A stretch of DNA of 64,000 bases. Source: Zunongwangia profunda SM-A87. GTDB lineage: Bacteria; Bacteroidota; Bacteroidia; Flavobacteriales; Flavobacteriaceae. Numbering within the stretch: the stretch's first letter is position 1; the number at the start of each line of letters is the position of its first letter. Positions 1-9,119 of this stretch are shown in pieces. The stretch lies in assembly GCF_000023465.1 (NCBI RefSeq), contig NC_014041.1, forward strand, positions 2,114,001-2,178,000. The letters run 5' to 3'. The notes below the pieces were generated by a model, which made no database searches, had not been told where the DNA came from, and saw only the letters and a list, made by a program, of their open reading frames with translations. The position numbers were made by a program, and so were the translations under genes.

Positions 1-578
1 CCAAATTCACTTAAACTATGCAGTATAAACTTATAGCCTGCTTTTTCTAGTTTAGGCTCTAAAAGCACATCACTTCGCTCTTCTAGCGGTAATGATAAAA
101 CATTACTGAAAATGGCTTGTTCTTTCCCATTTTTGCCTAAAAAATCAGGTTTACCGCCCGAAGTGTTATAGGGGGCAACAGGGTCATGATTGCCGGTGGT
201 AATAAAAAATGAAATCCCGTATTGCTGTTCGTAGTTTTTTAGAATTTTTGCAAGGCCTTCTATATTTAGCGGTTGGCCGTCGTCGGTATAATCACCGGGA
301 AATGCCACCAGTTTAATTCCGCGTTGCGCAATATCATCGAGCACAGCCTTTAGCACAAAGTAATTTTCATTAAATAAGCGTGTAGAATGTAATTGGGCCT
401 GCATGGTCCTTATTTTAGCTTTTTGAGATTGCCCGGGCACCGGTAGCCCCTCAAAATTTTCATAATCGGCATAGATATCCAGTAAATGAATATCTGCCAC
501 AAAAGCTATTGTATGCGTATTGTTTTGTGCGATCATCAGGTTGCACATTAAAATCAATAGTAGCGAAATTCGCTTCAT
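1..578 (-). CDS. Secreted metallophosphoesterase (partial, C-terminus off the window)
   Basis: The minus-strand frame opens at an ATG at 578 and stays open to the left edge, giving about 192 residues without a stop. The N-terminus (MKRISLLLILMCNLMIAQNN) is a typical cleavable signal peptide, so export is likely. Calcineurin-like phosphoesterase motifs appear in order: ADIHLLD (about residue 28), GDYTDD (about 96) and GNHDP (about 134), matching the D-x-H, GDx2D and GNHD blocks that hold the dinuclear metal centre. The remaining histidine motifs would lie beyond the edge. The substrate cannot be told. The next minus-strand gene starts upstream at 1729, with a 74-bp gap between them. Confidence 0.85.
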   Translation of the reverse strand, partial: MKRISLLLILMCNLMIAQNNTHTIAFVADIHLLDIYADYENFEGLPVPGQSQKAKIRTMQAQLHSTRLFNENYFVLKAVLDDIAQRGIKLVAFPGDYTDDGQPLNIEGLAKILKNYEQQYGISFFITTGNHDPVAPYNTSGGKPDFLGKNGKEQAIFSNVLSLPLEERSDVLLEPKLEKAGYKFILHSLSEF

Positions 579-652
579 TTTAATTCAATTTTGATGCGAG
601 TATACAACCAAAAGCCGAACATTCTATTACCTGAAAGTTAATTTGTGATGTA

Positions 653-1729
653 TTAATAAACCTCTGTATTTTCTTCGATAAGACTTTCATAAAACTCAAT
701 ATATTCAGCAATCATATTGTCGATATTACAGTGTTCTTCAGCATATTTTCTACAGGTTTTGCGATCAAATTTATCTATATTTTTTAGGGCATCGGCCATC
801 GCATTGGTATCTATGGGATCACAAATCTGCCCCACCTTTTCGGTTAAAATTTCTGAAGCTACACCTTTATCCCAGCTCAAAACGGGCGTTCCTGAAGCCA
901 GACTTTCAGAAATTGCCAATGCCGAAGGTTCGTCCCAAACACTGGTAAATAATAAAGCAGATGCATTACGTAACAATCGGTTTATTTGAGAACGGTCTTG
1001 CTCACCTACGTAAGAAACCAGCGGATTTTTTAACAGGGGTGCCACAAACCGTTCAAAATATTCGTTATTCTTACCACGGCCCGCAAGGATAATAGGCTTA
1101 TTGGCTTTGATGGCAACTTCTATTGCAAGATGAGGAGCTTTTTCTTTGCACATAGAACCGTACCACATGCAATACTCGTTATCGGTTTCAAAATTGGGTT
1201 GCCAGTCGTTCAAGTCTATCGCGTTACGAATTACTTTTGGAAAGTTTAAAAACCGGGAATATTGATCTCTTAAGGATTCACTTACCACTATAAATTCCTG
1301 ATTGGATTGTTTTTTGATATAATCTAAAGCAAATTTTATTTCAGGAAAAGCCATGGTATGTAAGGTGGTTACAAATCGTGTTTTTAGCCGATTTCCTAAT
1401 ATTATGGGCAGATAATGTAATGAGTGGTTATGAACGATATCGTATTCGTTACGTTCCAAATCCTGAAAAATTTCAGCATAAATAATTGAGTTCTTTATTG
1501 CTGTAGGATTATAATTTTCAGAATAGATACAGGAGAATGGATTGCCTTCTGAAAAGTGGTCGTCTAAATTATGTAGGTTATCACATTCAGATCCAGACTT
1601 GGCATAAACATCTACCTGAATCCCCTGTTCAGATAATTTCTGCACGATTTTATGGGTTACCATGGCAAGACCACCTGCATACGGTTTTTTTAGTGCATGG
1701 CGATGATCGGCAATAATAGCGATTTTCAT
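653..1729 (-). CDS. Glycosyltransferase family 4 (GT-B fold)
   Basis: A 358-residue cytoplasmic protein without signal peptide. The N-terminus (KIAIIADHRHALKKPYAGGL) is the first Rossmann strand and glycine-rich loop of GT4 enzymes. An HNHSLHYLP block follows near residue 99. The C-terminal half carries the nucleotide-sugar site: WYGSMCKEKAPHLAIEVA, the conserved ILAGRGKNN strand, and the E-x7-E region (FTSVWDEPSALAISESLASG, near 270) with SGTPVLSW after it. It probably moves a hexose from a nucleotide sugar to a glycan or lipid acceptor; donor and acceptor are not readable. It stands alone, divergent from the AraC gene across a 411-bp gap. Confidence 0.88.
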   Translation of the reverse strand: MKIAIIADHRHALKKPYAGGLAMVTHKIVQKLSEQGIQVDVYAKSGSECDNLHNLDDHFSEGNPFSCIYSENYNPTAIKNSIIYAEIFQDLERNEYDIVHNHSLHYLPIILGNRLKTRFVTTLHTMAFPEIKFALDYIKKQSNQEFIVVSESLRDQYSRFLNFPKVIRNAIDLNDWQPNFETDNEYCMWYGSMCKEKAPHLAIEVAIKANKPIILAGRGKNNEYFERFVAPLLKNPLVSYVGEQDRSQINRLLRNASALLFTSVWDEPSALAISESLASGTPVLSWDKGVASEILTEKVGQICDPIDTNAMADALKNIDKFDRKTCRKYAEEHCNIDNMIAEYIEFYESLIEENTEVY

Positions 1730-2140
1730 AATTGGTAGGTTTTAATAATTATTAGTTGCTGCAATATTTATTGTAATGTTATAGTGATATCGCTTAGTTT
1801 ATGGTTGGTAAACTTTATTTTTTTGATATCCCGAGGATTAGGCACGCTTAACAAATCAGTCATATTGGCCAGTTATATATAAGTACTACTTGGCAGATAG
1901 TTCTAAATCTCAATACTTAGATGAAATTTATTTCTTTAATTTAATTAAATTTAATGGAACATTCTCTGTACAAGTTGTAAAAAATAAAAAGTGAGAATGT
2001 GCTTTATTCGTAAGAGATTGGTAACTATTGATTTTTTTAATAAAGAATTAACAGTTTATTCGGAGCCTAAAAAGAAATATTTTAGAGCATCTAGAAAAAA
2101 ATGATGTTTTTTAGTGCGTTTTTAAAAACCCATAATAACA
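1730..2140. other. Divergent AT-rich intergenic region
   Basis: About 411 bp between the start of the GT4 gene (minus) and the AraC-type gene (plus). It must hold both promoters. I see no convincing ORF, RNA structure or strong terminator in it, only AT-rich sequence. Confidence 0.5.
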
Positions 2141-3163
2141 ATGAATACGTATCATTTAAGGTTGAATGATGTCGACGATTTTGTGCCGCAGTTTGCAGAG
2201 AAGCTGGGGATAGGATTTAAGAGTAATTTAGGAGAGTTTACGGTAAATATTCCTTCAGATATAGGAAGTGGAAAAGTAGCTTGTGTAAATTTTCCCAATG
2301 GTATTGGCTTATACACATTTAATTTTACATTTCACGACGATACCTGTCTAAGGATTTATCATCCCAGTGTAAATCCTATACGTTTTATCTATTGTGTAGA
2401 AGGAACGCTAAACGCATATTTTAAAGATGAGAAAAGTTGTGAGCTTAAAAACCATCAACACCTCATTGCGGCAACAACAGCAAATGGAACCCAGTGTTTT
2501 CAGTTTAATGCCGGGGAGAAAGTAAGGATTTGCTATTTAGAAGTTAACCGTAGAAAATTTCAAAGCTATCTTTCATTTGAACTTCATGAGATTGAAGAAA
2601 ATTATTTTAGACTTTTCGCAGATATCGATGCAGAGAACGAGATCTTTCAAACAGGTAGTTATGGGCTAAGAACGATGGATACCATTCGCGAAATTGAAGA
2701 TTGCGGTGTAGAAGGTTTTCCCCGAATTAATTACCTGGGAGGTAAATCTTTAGAGGTGTTGTCACACATGTTGCTGCAGTTTAGGGAAGGCCCAGAAATG
2801 CATGAGCCCAAATTAAAAAAACGTGATTTAAGGGCAATAGAAAGAGCGGTTACTCATATTAATCAAAACATAGCTAATACCGGTACCGTACAGGAACTAG
2901 CCAAAGTGAGCGGTATAAATGTGAATAAACTACAGGATGGCTTTCAGGAAGTATATGGTAAAACGGTGAATGCTTATATTAGGGATGTACGTTTAACCCA
3001 TGCCATGAATATGCTCCTAAGCGGGGAGAAAGGAGTTGGGGAAGTGGTGTATGAATTGGGCTTATCCAGCCGAAGTTATTTCTCGAAAATATTTAAACGT
3101 CGATACGGCGTTTTACCTAAAGATGTTTTAAACAATAAGAATTTAACCGAAGCTTCGGAATAA
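2141..3163 (+). CDS. AraC family transcriptional regulator
   Basis: A 340-residue protein. The last ~95 residues form the two-HTH AraC/XylS DNA-binding domain: IERAVTHINQNIANTGTVQE begins it, followed by ELAKVSGINVNKLQDGF (first recognition region), then the linker helix (NAYIRDVRLTHAMNML) and the second HTH ending SSRSYFSKIFKRRYGVLPKD. The N-terminal ~230 residues look like a beta-rich effector domain without a motif I recognise. The architecture matches the siderophore-type (PchR-like) AraC regulators common in Bacteroidota, but no transport gene lies beside it. The universal stress gene 77 bp downstream is on the same strand and might be co-transcribed. Confidence 0.88.
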   Translation: MNTYHLRLNDVDDFVPQFAEKLGIGFKSNLGEFTVNIPSDIGSGKVACVNFPNGIGLYTFNFTFHDDTCLRIYHPSVNPIRFIYCVEGTLNAYFKDEKSCELKNHQHLIAATTANGTQCFQFNAGEKVRICYLEVNRRKFQSYLSFELHEIEENYFRLFADIDAENEIFQTGSYGLRTMDTIREIEDCGVEGFPRINYLGGKSLEVLSHMLLQFREGPEMHEPKLKKRDLRAIERAVTHINQNIANTGTVQELAKVSGINVNKLQDGFQEVYGKTVNAYIRDVRLTHAMNMLLSGEKGVGEVVYELGLSSRSYFSKIFKRRYGVLPKDVLNNKNLTEASE

Positions 3164-3240
3164 CTAAAATTCTTTAAAATCTTTTATCGGTTATTTATTT
3201 GAAATTCTTCTTTGTAAATTGGTCGTAAAATTGAGAAGCT

Positions 3241-4092
3241 ATGGAAAAGCAAATTTTGGTGCCTACCAATTTTTCAAAACATGCATGGAATGCTTTAGTG
3301 TTTGGTTTAAAATTATATAAAAGCATTTCATGTAATTTTATTTTGTTGAATGTTTACGACGATGGTCGTGGCATTAGTGATCGCATTCCAGGGATCAAAC
3401 CAGAGGAGGATATCGATGCTAAAAAAACCTCCAAAGAAGGCCTGGATAGAATAATGCAGGGTTTAAGTTTTAGAAAAGAGAATCAAAATCACGAATTTGA
3501 AACTTTATCTTTAGAAGGAGATCTTGAAGAGGTGGTACAGGAAATTGTAAATACCAGATCTATCGATCTTATCCTATTAGGCACTGAAGGAGCAAATGTA
3601 AATATTCATAGTTCTTACAAGTCGAAATTATCTAAACTGGCTGATGTTTTACAAAATTGCGCCATGTTGTTTATTCCAGAGGATTTTGAGCTTACCGATC
3701 AATCAGTCAACGAAATTGTATTTCCTTCCACCCTAAGATTTCCTTTTCAGGAAAAAGAACTGGATCCTTTAAAAGATCTGGCTTCAAATTCGGCTTCTCC
3801 CATCAGAGTGCTGTATATCGATAGTGATGGTAAAGGATTAAGCGAAGAGCAGGAGCGTTTAAAGGAAAATCTTGAGGAGCATTTTTCAGCAATAAAAAAT
3901 ACGTTTCACCGGCTTACCAAAACCACGGCTTCAACTGGTATTCATTTATTTATAGAAAGCAGACAAAGTACGATGCTGGCGTTATACAAAAGAAAACAGG
4001 GATTTTTCTCCAAACTTTTTTTGCAGTCTAAAGGTGATGGAATTGAATTTGACCCCAGTGTCCCTGTTTTGCTGTTAAAAGAACTAGATTAG
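3241..4092 (+). CDS. Universal stress protein, tandem Usp domains
   Basis: A 283-residue protein with the UspA start (KQILVPTNFSKHAWNALVFG) and a first domain ending in the ATP-loop-like LLGTEGANVNIHSSYKSKL (about 116-134). The usual G-x2-G-x9-G-S/T loop is altered: TEG replaces TRG and the second glycine is missing, so nucleotide binding is uncertain. The second half (from about residue 158) is a shorter, divergent Usp-like repeat. It resembles the protein at 50419-51219 in length and layout, so the window holds two paralogues. It converges on tenA with no gap: its stop is the base before the tenA stop. Confidence 0.82.
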   Translation: MEKQILVPTNFSKHAWNALVFGLKLYKSISCNFILLNVYDDGRGISDRIPGIKPEEDIDAKKTSKEGLDRIMQGLSFRKENQNHEFETLSLEGDLEEVVQEIVNTRSIDLILLGTEGANVNIHSSYKSKLSKLADVLQNCAMLFIPEDFELTDQSVNEIVFPSTLRFPFQEKELDPLKDLASNSASPIRVLYIDSDGKGLSEEQERLKENLEEHFSAIKNTFHRLTKTTASTGIHLFIESRQSTMLALYKRKQGFFSKLFLQSKGDGIEFDPSVPVLLLKELD

Positions 4093-4740
4093 TTACCAGC
4101 TTCTTAAGCTATAACCTGCATCCCAAAATTGATATTCCAAATGGGAAGCACTTACAAAAGCTTCGGTCATTTTCGTGCGTATTTGTGGAGTGGTGTTGAT
4201 GGCATGATCATCACAAATCGAAATTGCTTTTTGTACCGCTTCGCCAAATTCTTCCCCGGCATAAGTATCAATCCAGGCCTGATAAGGATTATTTCCAGAT
4301 TTTTGGTTTCTGTAAATATAGTCACCAACTTCTTTATAAATCCAAAAACAAGGAAGAACCGCAGCCATAGCAACTTCGAGATTCTCTAGTGCAGCCATAC
4401 TTTTTAAAAAATGAATATAATGGTGACATGCCGGTTGAATAATGGCCTTTTCTGAAATACCAAATTCTTTAAAATAAGATTCGTGTAAGGCATTTTCAAC
4501 AATAATAGCATTTTCTGCAAATTGAAGAAAAGCCAGTGTATTTTCAGTATCGTAAGCGCGTGCCGCAATTAGAGCTAATGCTCTCCCAAAATTTTCCAGA
4601 TAAGCCGAATCCTGACTCATATAAAACTGAAATTTTTCTAATGCCAAATCACCGTCCATTAATTCGGTTATAAAAGGCATTTCAATAATTCGATTATAAA
4701 TTGGCCGTATAGTTTGCCAGGTTTCTTTACTCCAACTCAT
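4093..4740 (-). CDS. tenA: Aminopyrimidine aminohydrolase / thiaminase II (TenA)
   Basis: A 215-residue protein, normal TenA length. The residues of the Bacillus enzyme site are all visible: Asp44 and Tyr47 (FYMSQDSAYLENFGRAL), the catalytic cysteine at 131 (VLPCFWIYKEVG) and the C-terminal glutamate at 202 (SHLEYQFWDAGY). TenA hydrolyses the amino-pyrimidine of degraded thiamine to HMP, which the neighbouring ThiD phosphorylates. It is the last gene of thiM-thiE-thiD-tenA and its start overlaps the end of thiD by 14 bp, which suggests coupled translation. The set is for salvage: no thiC or thiG occurs here. Confidence 0.93.
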   Translation of the reverse strand: MSWSKETWQTIRPIYNRIIEMPFITELMDGDLALEKFQFYMSQDSAYLENFGRALALIAARAYDTENTLAFLQFAENAIIVENALHESYFKEFGISEKAIIQPACHHYIHFLKSMAALENLEVAMAAVLPCFWIYKEVGDYIYRNQKSGNNPYQAWIDTYAGEEFGEAVQKAISICDDHAINTTPQIRTKMTEAFVSASHLEYQFWDAGYSLRSW

Positions 4741-5560
4741 TTTTTATTAATTTTAGTGGGTTAAAAAAGTGATTTAAAGGGCCATTTCCTTTTCCGGTTT
4801 TTACATTTTTTCCGTGATAGATAGCACTATGTGCAAATTCCTGTCCCAGTTTTACCGCTTCAATTAGGTTTTTACCTGTGGCTAGATAAGCAGCAATTGC
4901 AGAGGATAAGGTGCATCCAGAACCATGAGTGTTATTGGTGTTGAACTTCTCGAATTCATAATCGTAAACTTTCCCATCTGGTGTAAAGTAAAGCGAGGTT
5001 ATTTTATCGCTCCTTAGATGTCCGCCTTTCATCAAAACAGATTTGCAGCCAAGATTCATTATTTTCTCACCTGCTTTTTTCATATCAGCCAAATTTTCGA
5101 CTTTCATTTTAGCTAACACCGCAGCTTCATCCATGTTGGGAGTGATTACATCGGCTAATGGAAATAACTTTTCAATAATTGTTTCAATCGTTTGGTCTTC
5201 AATTAATTTATGCCCGCTTGTCGCAACCATTACCGGATCAAAAACCAAAGGTGTTTTTGGATATTTTTGTAGTGCCGAAACAATGCTTTCAACTAGTTCT
5301 GGCGTATGTACCATTCCTATTTTTACGGCATTAGGGAATATATCTTCAAAAATGCTGTCAATTTGTTCAGACACCGCCTGGTAAGGGATGGGGAAAATAT
5401 TTTTTACTCCGGTCGTATTCTGGACGGGAAGTGCTGTTAAAACAGAAGTGGCATAACAGCCCAAAGCCGAAAAAGTTTTAATATCGGCCTGTATTCCGGC
5501 ACCGCCACTACCATCAAAACCTGCGATGGTTAAAGCTGAAGCATACTTATATGTTTTCAT
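4727..5560 (-). CDS. thiD: Hydroxymethylpyrimidine/phosphomethylpyrimidine kinase
   Basis: A 277-residue ribokinase-fold enzyme. The N-terminal signature GFDGSGGAGIQADIKTFSAL and the C-terminal anion-hole motif NTHGSGCTLSSAIAAYLA (catalytic Asp replaced here by the G-S-G-C form seen in HMP kinases) identify ThiD. VFDPVMVATSGHKL matches the conserved DPVMV block. It phosphorylates HMP to HMP-PP for ThiE. It overlaps thiE (14 bp) and tenA (14 bp), so the four genes form one tight operon. Confidence 0.94.
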   Translation of the reverse strand: MKTYKYASALTIAGFDGSGGAGIQADIKTFSALGCYATSVLTALPVQNTTGVKNIFPIPYQAVSEQIDSIFEDIFPNAVKIGMVHTPELVESIVSALQKYPKTPLVFDPVMVATSGHKLIEDQTIETIIEKLFPLADVITPNMDEAAVLAKMKVENLADMKKAGEKIMNLGCKSVLMKGGHLRSDKITSLYFTPDGKVYDYEFEKFNTNNTHGSGCTLSSAIAAYLATGKNLIEAVKLGQEFAHSAIYHGKNVKTGKGNGPLNHFFNPLKLIKNELE

Positions 5561-6194
5561 TCCGATGTTTATGAATTTGAGTTTTAATATTTTTAGCTGT
5601 TTTTTCAGGGTATTTTGAAGCGCAAATCGCTGAAACTACGGCAATACAGTCGGCACCTGCTTTTATAATTTCACCGGCGTTACCGGCATCCATACGACCA
5701 ATGGCAATTAGCGGTTTGGTGGTTAATGTGCGTATTTTTTTGATCCCTTCAATGCCCCATTCAGTTACCGTATCGGTTTTGGTGGCGGTGCTGTAAACTG
5801 GACTAATTCCCAGGTGATTGGCCACTTCCGTTTGCTCGTTTTTAAGTTGCTCCAAATATTCTATAGAGTAACCAATTGCTTTATGCTTATCCCATTGCTG
5901 CTTAATTTGGGTGGGAGGAATATCATTATTACCTACATGTATTCCAAAAGCATCTACCGCTTTTGCCACCTCAAGATTATCATTGATGATAAGCGGAATT
6001 TTATATTGATCCGTTAGTTGTTTAAGCGCTTCGGCTTTTTTTATAAATACCGAAGTACTTAAATTTTTCTCGCGTAGTTGTATAATGTCTACGCCGCCCT
6101 CAATAGCCATTTTAGCAACCTGAAGCAGCGGATAATGAACACAGCTTTCTTCTGCAATAACCAGATATAATTGATAGGGAAAATCTGGATGCAT
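5547..6194 (-). CDS. thiE: Thiamine-phosphate synthase
   Basis: A 215-residue TIM-barrel protein. DIIQLREKN (strand 2) and LIINDNLEVAKAVDAFGIHV (strands 4-5) are ThiE signatures; GISPVYSTATKTDT gives the thiazole-binding loop and PLIAIGRMDAGNAGEIIKAG the C-terminal phosphate site. It joins HMP-PP to thiazole phosphate, the products of ThiD and ThiM. Its first base overlaps the last base of thiM, and its end overlaps the thiD start. Confidence 0.94.
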   Translation of the reverse strand: MHPDFPYQLYLVIAEESCVHYPLLQVAKMAIEGGVDIIQLREKNLSTSVFIKKAEALKQLTDQYKIPLIINDNLEVAKAVDAFGIHVGNNDIPPTQIKQQWDKHKAIGYSIEYLEQLKNEQTEVANHLGISPVYSTATKTDTVTEWGIEGIKKIRTLTTKPLIAIGRMDAGNAGEIIKAGADCIAVVSAICASKYPEKTAKNIKTQIHKHRNENI

Positions 6195-6988
6195 TATTCG
6201 CCTATTTTAAGATGAGAACGAAATTCCTCTTCGGTAATATTATATAATTTATCGAGTAAAGTTAGTTGCAGACTTCCCGGTCCTGAGGAACTTTTAGCAG
6301 CAATTTCACCACAAACACCTATTAAGGCCATAGCCGCCACAGTGGCTTCAAATTTATTTTCTAGTATTGCGGCAAAAGCAGCGGTAAGCGCCGAAGCCGA
6401 GCAACCCATACCGGTAACTTTAGCCATAAGAGCATTACCATTTTTAAGAGAAAGCTTTTGGTCCTTACCAATAATAATGTCGGTTTCACCCGAAATACAA
6501 ATTACAGCACCAAACTCTTTCTGTAAAGAAGTAGCTGCTTCTATAGCTTCATCACTTTCGGCAGTACTATCTACACCTTTGGTAGCGATATTAGTAGCTT
6601 TGGCTAAAGCCATAATTTCAGAAGCATTGGCTCTGATAATCGTAGGTTTCAATTCCAGCAATTTAGCTATGATTTCATTGCGATAGGATGTTGCTCCTGC
6701 ACCAACAGGATCTAAAACCCAGGGTTTGCTCAGTTCATTAGCTTTTTTAGCAGCATTGATCATACTTGTACTCCAGTATTCATCTAAAGTTCCGATATTA
6801 ACCACAAGAGCCTGACAAATGTTTACCATATCTTCAATTTCAGACTGGGCATGGGCCATTATAGGAGAAGCACCTGCTGCCAATAAGGCATTAGCGGTAT
6901 TATTCATCACCACATAATTGGTGATATTGTGAATTAAAGGGACTGATGTTTTTAAGCGCTGAATATGTGGCCACAGAATATTTTCCAT
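6194..6988 (-). CDS. thiM: Hydroxyethylthiazole kinase
   Basis: A 264-residue ribokinase-like kinase. NITNYVVMNNTANALLAAGA near residue 21 is the ThiM signature, followed by SPIMAHAQSEIEDM. WVLDPVGAGATSYRNEI and the C-terminal GMGCSASALTAAFAA carry the ATP/anion-hole residues; the cysteine in MGC is usual in ThiM. It phosphorylates salvaged thiazole alcohol. It is the first gene of the salvage operon, 67 bp downstream of the TPP riboswitch core. Confidence 0.94.
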   Translation of the reverse strand: MENILWPHIQRLKTSVPLIHNITNYVVMNNTANALLAAGASPIMAHAQSEIEDMVNICQALVVNIGTLDEYWSTSMINAAKKANELSKPWVLDPVGAGATSYRNEIIAKLLELKPTIIRANASEIMALAKATNIATKGVDSTAESDEAIEAATSLQKEFGAVICISGETDIIIGKDQKLSLKNGNALMAKVTGMGCSASALTAAFAAILENKFEATVAAMALIGVCGEIAAKSSSGPGSLQLTLLDKLYNITEEEFRSHLKIGE

Positions 6989-7054
6989 ATTAATTTAGTT
7001 TTTTGGCTTTGGAAAAATATTCAAATAAAAAGTATAGGAGTATGCACCCACAAA

Positions 7055-7131
7055 ACTTTTCCCTACGACGGTCTAAACCGCATCAGGTTCAAAGGGACTC
7101 TCTCAATTCTTTTCAGAATACCCCCAAAGCG
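7055..7131 (-). promoter_or_regulatory. TPP (THI-box) riboswitch
   Basis: On the minus strand the stretch reads GGGGGTATTC, then a variable stem, TTGAGAGAGTCCC, the pyrimidine-sensor arm GAACCTGATGCGG, and the closing CCGTCGTAGGGAAAAG. These are the invariant blocks of the THI element, in order and spacing. No terminator hairpin with a U-run lies between the aptamer and the thiM start at 6988, so control of translation start is more likely than attenuation. It should lower thiM-thiE-thiD-tenA expression when TPP is plentiful. Confidence 0.95.
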
Positions 7132-7341
7132 ATATAAAAGTAATTTAAATTTTAGGGCTGATGAAATTTTTAAGGAAATAATGCCATTACCCCTCAAATT
7201 TTATTGATTATTGTTTCTCATTGAAACATTAATTATTGTATATTTAGCAAAAATTGAATCAAAATATTAAGAATGACGGAGTATTATTTAGCTATTCTTT
7301 AGATACTGTTAAATAGTCTCTGGTATTAATTTAGACAAGTA

Positions 7342-8226
7342 ATGACAGGTTTAAAGAATTTATGTAAGGCAGGAGTGTTTTTTATAGTACTCACTTCATT
7401 TTCAATGTTTGGACAGCGCCAGTTTGGTGGAGCGACTTTGTACACGGTAAGAGATGAAATGGCTACAGCACCAGAAGAAACGATAGATGAGGTTTCTGAA
7501 ATTGGTTATTTATATATCGAAGCTGCCGGATATAGCGATGGGAAGTTCTATGGAATGACTCCTAAAGAATTTAAAAAATTACTTTCTAAATACCATACAA
7601 AACCATTAAGTAGTCATCAGGGTGGGGTGACTATGGAAAATGTGGATCAAATGATTAAAGATGTAAAAAAGGCCGGCTTCAAATATTTTGTGATCCCAGT
7701 GCCACCCATGGGTAGATTTACTTTTGATCCTGAAACCCAAACTATGGGAATGGATGATGATCTGGATTTTTTAGTAGAAACTTTTAATACCATAGGTGAG
7801 AAATGTAAAAAAGCTGGATTAGCGCTTTTGTATCATAATCATGATTTTGAGTTTAAGGAAAATGAGAACGGGATTGTACCTATAGAATACTTCCTGGAAA
7901 ATACAGATCCCGAATTGGTGAATTTTCAAATGGATTTGTTTTGGGTAACCAAAGCAGGTGCAGATCCTGTGACATATTTTAAAAAGTATCCTGGGCGCTT
8001 TAAATTATGGCATGTAAAGGATATGGATGAAGAAGGCAAATTTGCTCCGGTAGGAGAGGGAACTATAGATTTTGATAGAATCCTGAAAGAAAGAAAAGCA
8101 TCCGGAATGAAATATTATATCGTTGAGCAGGATATGACTTTTGACCTGAAACCGCTTGAAGCTATTAAAATTAGTCACGATAACCTTAAAGATTTCGGTT
8201 TTGATAAAGTGAAATACAAAAAATAA
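7342..8226 (+). CDS. Exported sugar phosphate isomerase/epimerase-like TIM barrel protein
   Basis: A 294-residue protein with a signal peptide (VFFIVLTSFSMFGQ, cleavage expected after about residue 25). The rest is an AP-endonuclease-2/xylose-isomerase-like barrel: GYLYIEAAGY (metal Glu), LSSHQGG, LYHNHDFEF (near 170), FQMDLFWVTKAGADP, KLWHVKDM and a last acidic residue in YIVEQD. These place the Glu-Asp-His-Glu metal ligands of the family. Such secreted paralogues are common in Bacteroidota near sugar-degrading genes; the substrate is unknown. A strong terminator follows. Confidence 0.85.
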   Translation: MTGLKNLCKAGVFFIVLTSFSMFGQRQFGGATLYTVRDEMATAPEETIDEVSEIGYLYIEAAGYSDGKFYGMTPKEFKKLLSKYHTKPLSSHQGGVTMENVDQMIKDVKKAGFKYFVIPVPPMGRFTFDPETQTMGMDDDLDFLVETFNTIGEKCKKAGLALLYHNHDFEFKENENGIVPIEYFLENTDPELVNFQMDLFWVTKAGADPVTYFKKYPGRFKLWHVKDMDEEGKFAPVGEGTIDFDRILKERKASGMKYYIVEQDMTFDLKPLEAIKISHDNLKDFGFDKVKYKK

Positions 8227-8270
8227 ACTTACGAAATATAAGCTTTTAACGTCTTCCAAGTTGTAATGGA

Positions 8271-8304
8271 AAACCCTCTAAAGTTTTGGCTAAAGAGGGT
8301 TTTT
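8271..8304 (+). terminator. Intrinsic terminator, probably bidirectional
   Basis: AAACCCTCT pairs with AGAGGGTTT across a 13-nt loop and is followed by a T-run. It sits 45 bp after the isomerase-like gene; its A-rich left flank lets it also serve the convergent DUF2652 gene ending at 8339. Confidence 0.85.
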
Positions 8305-8338
8305 ATGTATAAATAACTTTAAAACTTAAAATGCTTTC

Positions 8339-8986
8339 TTAAGCAAGGCATTTTTTACAGAGATCATTTTCAAAATCAAAAAATGTATAGCATATTTTTT
8401 TAATGCCATCGTAAACTTCACAAATGGTATTTTCAACAAATTTGTTGAGGTTTTTTAATTCAGCATTTACTTCAGCATCCAATAAAGCATCGGTGAGCAA
8501 TACATAAGTATTACTTGCAACCGAATTTTTTAGTAAATGATGTGCTTCAATGACTGTTTGTCCATAAAGCTTTTCGAATTTACCAATATTATATTGCGCC
8601 AGGGCGCCATAATGCGCTATTAGTTTTAAGGAAAGATCAATATTTAGCTCAAATTCTTCTTCTAAAAAATTCACTTCCTGATTAAAAACCTCTTTCATTA
8701 AACAAAACTGGTGAAGAATATCTTTCGCCGATATTCTTTTTCCATATTTGAAAAACAATACCGCGTCACCTTCAATTTCTGAAATCTGAAGGTCTAATAC
8801 ATTACTCTTTATAATGGCATTGAGTAATTTAGATATAACCAGTTTGCCGGTAGCGACATCTGTAGTCTCTACAAATCGACTAAAACCACTAATATCGGGT
8901 ATAATAATGGTACCTTCAACTACTTTGGATTCATATATATTTTGATTGATAAGGAAGGGAAGCTGTCTGGTAGTTGTTCTATTCAT
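8339..8986 (-). CDS. DUF2652 protein, class III cyclase-like fold
   Basis: A 215-residue cytoplasmic protein. It opens with IIIPDISGFSRFVETTD (about 26-43) and continues with ISEIEGDAVLFFKYG (about 68-82). The two aspartates sit where class III nucleotide cyclases bind metal (PDxxGF and GDA/G). This fits DUF2652, a Bacteroidota family annotated as adenylate/guanylate cyclase-like. Residues for nucleotide-base choice cannot be assigned, so activity is open. An acidic middle and a cysteine-rich tail (FFDFENDLCKKCLA) follow. It is a single gene divergent from the HxlR regulator. Confidence 0.75.
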   Translation of the reverse strand: MNRTTTRQLPFLINQNIYESKVVEGTIIIPDISGFSRFVETTDVATGKLVISKLLNAIIKSNVLDLQISEIEGDAVLFFKYGKRISAKDILHQFCLMKEVFNQEVNFLEEEFELNIDLSLKLIAHYGALAQYNIGKFEKLYGQTVIEAHHLLKNSVASNTYVLLTDALLDAEVNAELKNLNKFVENTICEVYDGIKKICYTFFDFENDLCKKCLA

Positions 8987-9119
8987 AGCAATTTTTATTA
9001 GATGATTATACCAGATAATCGTAACAAGAGCGATGTATCCAAGTAGCGTAATTTTAAGTTTTAGTCTTATTTAAAACCTTTTACTTACGCTGTTTTTTAA
9101 TTTCTTTTTTAAAAATATG

